DNA of 64,000 nt, from NCBI RefSeq assembly GCF_033807715.1, contig NC_084601.1, positions 1,333,001 to 1,397,000 of the forward strand, in the 5' to 3' direction. Shown here piece after piece: positions 15,159 to 25,700 of the stretch (positions are counted from its first letter, which is position 1; each line of letters begins with the position of its first letter). Origin of the DNA: Cololabis saira (lineage: Eukaryota > Chordata > Actinopteri > Beloniformes > Belonidae). The notes under the pieces are model-generated. The model had not been told where the DNA came from. It ran no database searches and saw only the letters and a list, made by a program, of their open reading frames with translations. A program made the position numbers and the translations under genes.

Positions 15159-15701
15159 CAGTACTGGAGTTGAGGGGGGATGAGGGTGGATGGCATCCCC
15201 CCCTGAAATAAAAACGGTCCAAATCATCCCCCCCTGAAATAAAAACGGTCCAAATCATCCCCCCCTGAAATAAAAACGGTTCAAATCATGCCCCCTGTAA
15301 AACTGCCATCCCCCCTTTCCATCCCTTATGTCATTTCATCAATGAATGTGGTTTTACTGCTATTTCAACATTTAGAGTCATCACCAGAAAAATAACACCA
15401 GAAAAATAACTTATTTGACAATTTTTACCTGTTTCAAGTAAACTTTCACTTGAAATAAGTAGGAAAAGTAATAAAAAGATTTATCTTCTTATTACAAGCA
15501 AAAAAATCTTGTTCCACTGGCAATTTTTCTACTTATTTCAAGTGAAAATCTACTTGAAACAGGTGAAAATTGTTGTTATTTCCAGTGATGAGTCTTGTTT
15601 TAAGTGTAATGAGATTTTTTTTTTACTAAAATGAGACATTTTAACTAGAAATAAGACAAATATTCTCGTTAAGATTTTGAGTTTTTACAGTGATCCATGT
15701 T
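15159..15701 (+). mobile_element. hAT-type element, family CAGTACT, copy 3, right end missing
   Basis: It starts CAGTACTGGAGTTGAGG with three tandem copies of the block containing AAATAAAAACGGTCCAAATC, and stops at AGTGATCCATGTT, where complete copies go on for another 280 bp. It lies about 150 bp upstream of the leader-exon ATG of zinc-finger gene B. Confidence 0.8.
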
Positions 15702-15744
15702 GTTGACCAAGAAACTACAACAGACTGCCAAAAGGACATTGTAA

Positions 15745-15945
15745 CGATTAAATTAGATTAGATTAGATTGTCCTTTATTTCTCCCTCAATGGGGAAATTC
15801 ACTTTGTGCAGCAGCAGTTAGACTCAACACACACATGCAGGGAAAAGGTTAATATTATAATTACAAAATATAAACAGTATATACATTGGAATGAAAAATA
15901 AAAAGTAGTGCAGTACGAAAAAGAAAGAAAAACAGTGCAAAAAAC
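15745..15945 (-). mobile_element. LINE 3' tail, reverse orientation
   Basis: Sequence such as TCCTTTATTTCTCCCTCAAT and AGTGCAAAAAAC matches the reversed 3' ends of fish LINEs. It directly abuts the 21-bp minisatellite. Confidence 0.5.
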
Positions 15946-15961
15946 GGGAGGAAGCCGGTCC

Positions 15962-16637
15962 TGATGGAGCTCTACAGGGCTCTGATGGAGCTCTCCAGGG
16001 TCCTGATGGAGCTCTCCAGGGTCCTGATGGAGCTCTCCAGGGCTCTGATGGAGCTCTCCAGGGTCCTGATGGAGCTCTCCAGGGTCCTGATGGAGCTCTA
16101 CAGGGCTCTGATAGAGCTCTCCAGGGTTCTGATAGAGCTCTCCAGGGTTCTGATAGAGCTCTCCAGGGTCCTGATGGAGCTCTCCAGGGTTCTGATGGAG
16201 CTCTCCAGGGTCCTGATGGAGCTCTCCAGGGTCCTGATGGAGCTCTACAGGGCTCTGATAGAGCTCTCCAGGGTTCTGATAGAGCTCTCCAGGGCTCTGA
16301 TAGAGCTCTCCAGGGTCCTGATGGAGCTCTCCAGGGTTCTGATGGAGCTCTCCAGGGTCCTGATAGAGCTCTCCAGGGCTCTGATGGAGCTCTACAGGGC
16401 TCTGATAGAGCTCTCCAGGGTTCTGATAGAGCTCTCCAGGGTTCTGATAGAGCTCTCCAGGGTCCTGATAGAGCTCTCCAGGGTCCTGATGGAGCTCTCC
16501 ATGGTCCTGATGGAGCTCTCCAGGGTTCTGATAGAGCTCTCCAGGGCTCTGATGGAGCTCTCCAGGGTTCTGATGGAGCTCTCCAGGGTCCTGATGGAGC
16601 TCTCCAGGGTTCTGATGGAGCTCTCCAGGGTCCTGAC
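15962..16637. repeat. 21-bp minisatellite, about 32 copies
   Basis: The unit is close to CTGATGGAGCTCTCCAGGGT plus C or T. Units vary at a few fixed sites (GATGG/GATAG, CTCCAGG/CTACAGG, GTC/GCT/GTT), and groups of units recur as larger blocks. Because 21 is divisible by three, long frames stay open on both strands (MELSRVL repeats on plus, EPWRALS-type repeats on minus). No start context, splice sites or conserved flank support translation. Confidence 0.95.
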
Positions 16638-16679
16638 AGTCTCATGGAGGGGGGGCCTTCATGAGGGTATATGAGGCTT

Positions 16680-17035
16680 TACCCAGACCTGTAACTGCAA
16701 TAACCTTATACCCATCAATGCATTGTTGCGATTTTAATCTACATGAAGAACTGCTAAACTACAATGGGAGAAATGTCTCCTCTTTTATTTCATTCTAAAA
16801 TTGACTAAGCTTTTAGCACAAAACAGAAATACAATAAAGACTTGACCAAGTATGTACAACCGGCAAGCCAAATCTGGCTCACGGCCTTATTTTATCTGGC
16901 CAAGAAGAATGTGAAAAGATAATTACTTAGAATCTAATTCTATTGTGTTAGAGAAGAGCATGATGAATATGGACAACAATGACTTGTCACACAATACATC
17001 TTGATTTCATCACCAGCTCTATGCTGGTATCTTTT
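16680..17035. other. Unassigned sequence
   Basis: AT-rich; no gene or repeat recognised. Confidence 0.4.
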
Positions 17036-17710
17036 TCAATTCAATTCCATTTTATTGAATTGCAACACAAGTTGTCTAGGCGCTTTCCAGAGACCCAGAA
17101 CATGAACCTCCTAGCAATTATTACATACACATAAACAATGTAAAAACTCCCCTAGTGGGAGAAAAACCTTAAGCCAAAGTAGCAATGAAAAACTCCCCTT
17201 TAGGAGGGAAGAAACCTGGACCAGGACCTGGATCATAAGGGGGTAGAAACCTGGACCAGGACCTGGATCATAAGGGGGTAGAAACCTGGACCAGGACCTG
17301 GATCATAAGGGGGGGTAGAAACCTGGACCAGGACCTGGATCATAAGGGGGTAGAAACCTGGACCAGGACCTGGATCATAAGGGGGTAGAAACCTGGACCA
17401 GGACCTGGATCATAAGGGGGAAGAAACCTGGACCAGGACCTGGATCATAAGGGGGGGTAGAAACCTGGACCAGGACCTGGATCATAAGGGGGTAGAAACC
17501 TGGACCAGGACCTGGATCAAAAGGGGGTAGAAACCTGGACCAGGACCTGGATCATAAGGGGGTAGAAACCTGGACCAGGACCTGGATCATAAGGGGGGGT
17601 AGAAACCTGGACCAGGACCTGGATCATAAGGGGGTAGAAACCTGGACCAGGACCTGGATCATAAGGGGGAAGAAACCTGGACCAGGACCTGGATCATAAG
17701 GGGGGACCCT
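17036..17710 (-). mobile_element. Non-LTR retroelement tail (reverse) containing an expanded repeat
   Basis: The left part (TTTTATTGAATTGCAAC ... AAAAACTCCCCTAGTGGGAG) is the reverse of the tail at 1751-2001. The right part is a tandem array derived from that element's CTGGTCCTGC-AAGGTTTCTTCC segment. Confidence 0.75.
17210..17704. repeat. 35-37-bp minisatellite, 14 copies
   Basis: Each unit contains GAAACCTGGACCAGGACCTG and ends in a G run of five or seven, giving 35- or 37-bp units. The units are directly adjacent, with no unique spacers, so this is not a CRISPR array. It arose inside a retroelement tail that has one copy elsewhere. Confidence 0.93.
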
Positions 17711-18540
17711 CCTGCCGGAGGCCAGTTGGGCAGAGCAGGAAAAGGGAGAACAGACAGAGAGAATGAAGACCCTTTTTCCACCAAACCGGTGGAAGAGAGA
17801 GGAGAGACACAGACACAATCTATCTATCCACTGAATGGCAGTATCTCAATCAAGCTATGCCCTGCCACAGTTTTGTGGTTAAGGCATGGATATGAAAGAA
17901 AAATCTCAAAGAAAAAATAAAGTTGTGAAAGGGTAAAGCAATTTAAAGGGAAGAAAAAACGTGTCTCCACTTGTTGGATACAATTGTACCCAACAGGTAG
18001 AAATCTGATTGATCAGTCCATCATTTTTTGACACATCTCTACAAAAGTAATACATTTATATCTATTATAAGGGGAGGCAATTTGTAAAATATGAAGAATG
18101 TAGATAAATAGGAAGTATTTTAGTTTATTTAGCCTGGCCTTTTTGAGATTAACCATGATAATGATGTGGCTTGAGATTAAAGTAATAAAGTAATTTTACA
18201 CACATAATTTCCATTTTCAATGTATTTGTATAGCGTCAAATCATAGCAAAGGTCATCTCATGACACTCATGACATCTCATGACACTCACAACACGAAAAA
18301 CAGAGATAAAAGTGATCAGATATCACCCATCATAAAAGTTGAAAGTGTATTTTTTGTTTAATGATCAAACACAAACTACACACTTTGAATTTGGAATGGT
18401 TTTCCTTGGGAGTTTAATGATCATTTTCAACAAAAAGTTAAATACATCTTTCCATCTTTCTTGTTAACATCACATGATAGATAAATCTTTGTCTTTACAC
18501 TTTGTTTATATAAAGTTGATTGAATGATTTTAAAAAAAAT
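17711..18540. other. Unassigned sequence upstream of dnai2
   Basis: AT-rich, no gene recognised. A short imperfect repeat (GACATCTCATGACACTCA) occurs near 18260. Confidence 0.4.
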
Positions 18541-18544
18541 CGCC

Positions 18545-18617
18545 GTTGCTAGGATACCGTCTGTTCGGCATCGCGTTGCTAGGATACCGTCTGTTCGGCA
18601 TCGCGTTGCTAGGATAC
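18545..18617 (+). promoter_or_regulatory. Three tandem X-box-like (RFX) sites upstream of dnai2
   Basis: GTTGCTAGGATAC occurs at 18545-18557, 18575-18587 and 18605-18617, exactly 30 bp apart as part of a 30-bp tandem repeat, 188-128 bp upstream of the dnai2 ATG. RFX factors bind X-boxes (imperfect palindromes GTTGCC-n-GGCAAC) to drive cilia genes; each copy here matches the left half well and the right half less well (GGATAC instead of GGCAAC). A TGTTTATAT sequence near 18504 could serve FOXJ1-type factors. Function is inferred from sequence and from the gene downstream. Confidence 0.6.
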
Positions 18618-18744
18618 GACCAGCCCGCTGTTCCTGCTCAGTTCTCGCTTCAACACTTGTCCAGTTTGTTGACCAGCTTGTTTTAAGTTCTTTAAAGGAG
18701 AAACGGTCATTTGTTGTGGTTATTATTTGGTGAAAGCTGCCAGC

Positions 18745-19723
18745 ATGGAGATCGTTTACGTTTACACGAAGCTCCGCCGGGATTTGGGCCGTCCGTGTTT
18801 GTTTTCGGATCGATGTGAAATGATCGATGTGGATATTCACCCGGACCCGGAACTTTCCCAACAGTTCATTCACAAAACCCACCGAGATCAAGCCCTGCAG
18901 ACCGGGCCCGAAATGTCCGAACACCAGGTGAGTTTTCCTGGAAAATCTTCTCTTTTTCCCCTAGTCTGTATTATTTTTATTTTTATTTAACTCACTCTCT
19001 CGGTCTTGGTCATAACATTCAGTTATGTGAATTTACATTCATATGACTATGGAGAATCATGTAAGATCTGGGTATTTTATTTAAGAGTAGATTGATTGAT
19101 TTCTATCGATTGATATATTTTATTTCGAACATAAGCACAAAAATAAATACATAAAACAGCAGAACAATAAACCAATCAATAACATAAATCATAACAATAA
19201 TAATCACTAAATAATAAATGTACCATCGTAAATAAAGTAGACGAGAATTAATTAATATAATAGAAAAAGTAGAAAACTTGTCAACTCCCCTTGGATGCAA
19301 TACTATTTTTTTCAGTTGGACCCTCGTAATTAAATATGAAACAAAAGAAAAAACTTGACATAGTTAAAGCTTGCACAAATAAATAGTAAGAATTTTATAA
19401 ATATAAATTGTGGTATACCCGAGTATTAATGTAACCGGTGGGATCCTTAGTGGTGTGCGTTGTGTTTTTAAACAGACGGGACTCAGACCAGCAGGACTCT
19501 TTTGGAGGCAATCTCCGTTTATTTCCTGACAAGGAAATAAAACAACAAAACCTCCAGTCAAAACATGCATCCAGTTGAGCCCCTACACAGATAATAAAGA
19601 ATATTAACATAATACAAGGGAAACCCAAACTGTGGTCTATCGGACTTCACATCACTCACCTCTCCCATTGACATCAGTAACAAAAGGGGAGAGGTGAAGG
19701 CGGGAAAAATCATTTATACAGGT

Positions 19724-19758
<35 letters not shown>

Positions 19759-22700
19759 CACAGAAATGTCCGTAGGGGGACAACAAACAAAAACACAAAA
19801 GGTTCCACATTATTCTGGAGGTTTGACATGTCAGGTAACAAAATAACAGAACAAAATAATAACAAAATAACAGATTTTGGTGATTATAAAATATAAAATA
19901 AATGCACAATTGACTCTGTTACATTAATCACCTGAGTTATTTACCCTGAGTCTCTTTATTCATTTATACGTAAAAGCATACATTATTTATGATGTGAATG
20001 TATATACCAGTGTACAATCTTAGTGTCCAGTATCCTGGATAGTTTGGTATTTGATGCACGTCCGTATGGAAATCCGTAAACACCTATTATTTCCAAACGC
20101 ATCATTCTTTTTTTTTTTTGTACTGTGAAAGTGAAACATAAATAACAATGTGTAACTAATTATATATTAACAAAATTCACATAATGCTTTAATTGTTTTG
20201 GACCCATGTCAGTCTCATGTCCTTAGAATCATTCTAACCTTCACATCCACACAGCCTCCATGTAACAAATGTTTAAATTAAGCCAACAGGTTATTATTCA
20301 GGTATAATTGCTAAATTATTGCATGAAATACAAGTTAGTAGCTTGAGATCTTGACTTGAGATAACTTCAAACACACCACACCAGGCATGTTTATAAAGGC
20401 TTCATGTAAAAAAAAAAAAAAAAAAAGAGATGGGGTTATGACTTTCAGTGTAAAAAAACTGCTGGCAGTTAGTTAATATAGTGAGATTTATGCATTCATC
20501 TAAATGGGCTTTCAGAATGACTCCTGGAGCTGCTTGTTATTTTCAGGTAAACACGGGAGGATTTGAGGTTAAAAGCTGTGGGATGAATCATGTGGAGGGC
20601 GGATGGCCTAAAGACATTGACCCCGAGAAGGTGGAGCAGACCATTCGCTTCAGGAAGAAGGTGGAAAAGGATGAGGGGTACGCGACCAGCATCCGCCAGC
20701 TGAGCAGTGTAAGATCCACATCAGTCCGCTTCCTCAACGACCATATTAAATGACTTTTATCAAATTTAATCAAATATGTTTTCCATTTACATATTCCCTA
20801 CCACTCTGAGAGTTTCCTTATTTTAACTTTGTGTAAACCAAGTTTACTGGTATGATGATGGGGTTCATGAATGCTGCTTCTGATGTCATTGCATGGTTCA
20901 GGCGATGGAGCACTGCATTGGGCAGAACAATGCCATAGATATCTACCAGGAATATTCAGAAGATGAGGAAGAGGTGGTGGAAACTCAGGAGTTGCCATAT
21001 GCCAAAACCATTAATGTGTTCAGGTAGGACTGACACCTGGCTAACCAGCATACTGACCCATCACCATGACTGGAGTTGAGGGGGGATGAGGGGGATGAGG
21101 GGGGTGAGGGGGCATGAGGGGGGATGAGGGGGCATGAGGGGGGATGAGGGGGGATGGCATCTCCCCCTGAAATAAAAACGGTCCAAATCATCCCCCCTGT
21201 AAAACTGCCATCCCTCCTTTCCATCCCTTATGTCATTTCATCAATGAATGTGGTTTTACTGCTATTTCAACATTTAGAGTCATCACCAGAAAAATAACAC
21301 CAGAAAAATAACTTATTTGACAATTTTCACCTGTTTCAAGTAAATTTTCACTTGAAATAAGTAGAAAAATCTGCCAGTGGGACAAGATTTATCTTCTTAT
21401 TACAAGCAAAAAAATATTGTTCCACTGGCAGATTTTTCTACTTATTTTAAGTGAAAATCTACTTGAAACAGGTGAAAATTGTTTTTTCCAGTGATGAGTC
21501 TTGTTTTAAGTGTAATGAGATTTTTTTTTACTAAAATGAGACATTTTAACTAGAAATAAGATAAATCTTGTTAAGATTGTGAGTTTTTGCAGTGATCCAT
21601 GTTACTTATCCTGTGAAGGACAGAGTCATATTGATAAGTTCAGAAAAGTGTTTTTTATTGTTGTGTTTTGATGTATTTGATGTAAGCCCAGTGGATATTT
21701 AAAGCTTACAGAAGGCTGCATTTAACTGCTGCTATGTCATTCCTGCAGTATTTCTGCAGGTGTTTTGGTCACTGCTATTATTTGTAATATATTATATTAT
21801 TTGTAATCAGCACAAATTATCTGTCCCCATATGATCAAATCCACCATCCCCCTGATTTTATTTTACAACTCGAGTACTGCCGATCACCATGACTGAAACT
21901 TCCTATTTCTTGCAGAGATCCTAATGAGGTGAAACGCACCGTCACCAGTCTGTCCTGGCATCCTGACGGAGAGAGGAAACTTGCTGCGGCCTATTCATGC
22001 CTTGAATTTCAAAAATGGTCCAAAGACATGAGCCTGGACTCCTACATCTGGGATGTTGGTGGGTTGGACTGCAGGTTTGGTTAAAACAACCCCAAGGCCC
22101 AGTCTGGTAACTTGTGGCTCATTTAATTTTCAGTGAAGCCAAACTGTCCAGAGATGTCTCTTAAGCCGACGAGTCCAATTATTTGTCTGGAGTACAACCC
22201 AAAAGACTCCCACTTTCTTGTGGGAGGCTGCTACAATGGACAAATTGGTGGGTTTGCTGCAGTCCACGCTTAATGATAATGACGTTTTAGTCTGTAATCA
22301 GGTTTACTCACCTACAGCTCTGATTGTTTCAGTTTACTGGGACACGCGGAGAGGCAGCCAGCCTGTGGAGAGTTCCTCTGTGGAATGTGGTCACAGAGAT
22401 CCGGTGTACAAGGTGATCTGGCTGCAGTCCAAGACCGGCACCGATGCCTTCTCTGCCTCCACCGGTGGACAGGTAGACTAATCACAAACAGATCAACTCA
22501 AGACTGATGAGCAGACTGTTGAACGAGAAATACATGAGCAGGTAAATTGATAAAGGGCAGTTCTTTGTCATAATAAGCCCATAAAGTATATGTTTCTCTG
22601 TCAGGTTCTGTGGTGGGATGTCCGCAAGCTGAGCGAGCCCACGGAGCGTCTGGTTCTGGACCTGAGCCGAGAGGGGAATATTGACCGGGCTGTAGGAGCC

Positions 22701-25700
22701 GTTTCTCTGGAGTTTGAGACAACCATGGTAAGAGTTTGTCTTTTTGTCTTTTCCTCTCTCACAGAACAGACGCTGTTGGGTGCTGGGTGCTCATTTAAAA
22801 AAATGTGTGAAGAATTCTTACTAAAAGTTTACTTCTACCCAGTACTCGAGTTGTAAAAAAGATCAGGGGGGATGGTGGATTTGATCATATGGGGACAGAT
22901 AATTTGTGCTGATTACAAATAATATCATATATTACAAATAATAGCAGTGACCAAAACACCTGCAGAAATACTGCAGGAATGACATAGCAGCAGTTAAATG
23001 CAGCCTTCTGTAAGCTTTAAATATCCACTGGGCTTACATCAAATACATCAAAACACAACAATAAAAAACACTTTTCTGAACTTATCAATATGACTCTGTC
23101 CTTCACAGGATAAGTAACATGGATCACTGCAAAAACTCACAATCTTAACAAGAATATTTGTCTTATTTCTAGTTAAAATGTCTCATTTTAGTAAAAAAAA
23201 TCTCATTACACTTAAAACAAGACTCATCACTGGAAAAAAAAACAATTTTCAACTGTTTCAAGTAGATTTTCACTTGAAATAAGTAGAAAAATCTGCTAGT
23301 GGAACAAGATGTTTTTGCTTGTAATAAGAAGATAAATCTTGTCCCACTGGGAGATTTTTGTACTTACCGGTATTTCAAGTGAAATTTTACTTGAAACAGA
23401 AGAAAATGGTCAAATAAGTTATTTTTCTGGTGTTATTTTTCTGGTGATGACTCTAAATGTTGAAATAGCAGTAAAACCACATTCATTGATGAAATGACAT
23501 AAGGGATGGAAAGGGGGGATGGCAGTTTTACAGGGGGGATGATTTGGACCATTTTTATTTCAGGAGGGGATGCCATCCCCCCTCATCCCCCCTCACCCCC
23601 CTTCATCCCCCCCTCAACTCCAATACTGCTTATACCCAAAAAGCCTATGCCAAAAAGTAATCACATTTATAACATGCACATCTGTGAGTTGTTTCCTCTT
23701 TATAAATTGCAGTCCAGCTTGAAGAACCAGGTGGATTTTCTGCATATCCTGCAAAGTACCTCATGAATGCTTTCTGTTCATAAATAAACCTGCTGATCAG
23801 TTCACTGATACTGAAGTTAGCATGCTTCTGACTGAAGTGGATGCCAGAACAAATATTTGATTTGGTGGTCACAGCAGTCTGGCCCCCGGGGATTCCAAAG
23901 CCCTCTGGTTGTTCAGCAGGCCGATGGCCCGCTGAAGAACCCGCTGCTCCACTATGGAGCTCATATGAGCGTGAGCCGGATTAAAGTGCAGCTATTCTGC
24001 TGTCTGGGTTTCTGAAGGGGATGAAGAGCCAGCGTTGTCAGGAGAGAGCCCAAATTATTAAAAGAGTAACTGAAAAACAGGCTTATGTTAGATGACAATG
24101 TTCTACTTTTACTTACCAAAGAGCCAGCACCGGACCCAAGAATAGTATTTATATGAAACCCAAAAGGGGCTTTAGCCAAAACAATTTCACATTATATAGG
24201 CTATAATATATTTACCTAATTGTCTATATTTATTTATGTTTTCTCAGCAATTGCACTGATTGATACACACCCTGTCCTAATTCATGTATCTCTCAGTACT
24301 ATCACCGCTCTAGTAGCATATGTGTGTTAAAGATGAAAGTATGATACAAGAACTGCCCTGAGTGCTTATTGAATAATGATAGTTCCCTACAGGAACACTT
24401 CTATGATAATGCAGACTTGGCTGCTTACGATAACACAGACCTACAAGTCTGTAACGAACTGAAATGATACAGGGCCACAAATTGTAGGCCCTGTTTCGTG
24501 TGTTAGCAAGCTTTATAAATGAGGACTGGTTTGTCAAGGACTAATGCTGACAGTCTTGAAACAAATATTCTTTTAGTGGCTACTTAAAGCTCTCGGCTGT
24601 TGTTGAGGATTAAAACATTGGTAAAACTGTCAATCAAGAGCTCTACCGTATCCCCTGGATCCCCAACTTGAAGTTCACTTAAATTTTGTAAGCATAAAAT
24701 TATATTATCTTTATTAATTTTATAAAATTATAAATGAGAAGGGATTCATTTGCTCTCAGTCTCAGATGAATATGCTTTCTCTATCCACGATAGAATAGAG
24801 AAAGCATATCAAAAGCCCAAAGTGAGGAAATGTGCCATTTTAAGGGAAAAAAAAGGGTAATTTTTAATTTGATGGCAGCAACACATCGCAAAGTTGTGAC
24901 AGTGTGATATTTACTTCTGTGTAGCATCCCCTTTCTTTCAGCAACAGCGTAGGAACTAAGGAGACCAACTGCTACATCCTTTTTTAAATGGTGGTTGTTC
25001 CATTTTTGCCTGTTTCATACTATTTCAGCTCCTGTACTCCTCTACTATGAAGCTGTGTTTTTGTAATTGATCCAGTACACAGTTTAGCGTTGTTTTGCTG
25101 AAATCAGTACGGTCTTCCCTGAAAAGGTTATCTGGATGAGAGCGTACAATATATCATTCTAAAGCCTGTACACCTTTCAGTGCTAATGTTTTCTTTCCAG
25201 ATGTGCAAGCTTATGGGCAGAAATATGTGCACTAAAAACTGAATTGGAATAATTTATATTTGAATTTGAATTGCTCAACTTGAATAATTGCATAAAAAAA
25301 CTGAATCTGAATCACATAATTTGAATTTGTATTGTTTAATTTGAATCATTGCATTGAAAAACTGAATCTACATTCAGTTCTCACAATTCAAATTCAATTC
25401 TTGCAATTCAATTTCAATTTATTGGAGTTACTGTGCCAGACATCCGGGTCTTCCGGAGGAAGAGCAATCGAGTGCAGATACATAGAACTCCTTTTCACGT
25501 AGCTTACTATAACCTGTATTTTCTTTCAACCATGTAAACCACCAATGGGAGCTAGATATTTCGAAACCTATTGTGTTTTCTCCATTCTGTGTAAAAAGTG
25601 TAGATTTATATCTTGCCGTTTTGTAGGAGTTCTTTGTATCTGCACTCGATTGCTCTTCCTCTGGAAGACCCGGATGTCTGGCACAGTAAAGTTGAAATTG

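Noticed and set aside
15824..16674. Long open frames (273 and 236 codons) on both strands
   Set aside because: Both are by-products of a 21-bp tandem repeat with no splice sites or conserved flank.
17210..17704. CRISPR-like array of 35-37-bp repeats
   Set aside because: Units are adjacent with no unique spacers, in a fish genome, inside a retroelement tail.
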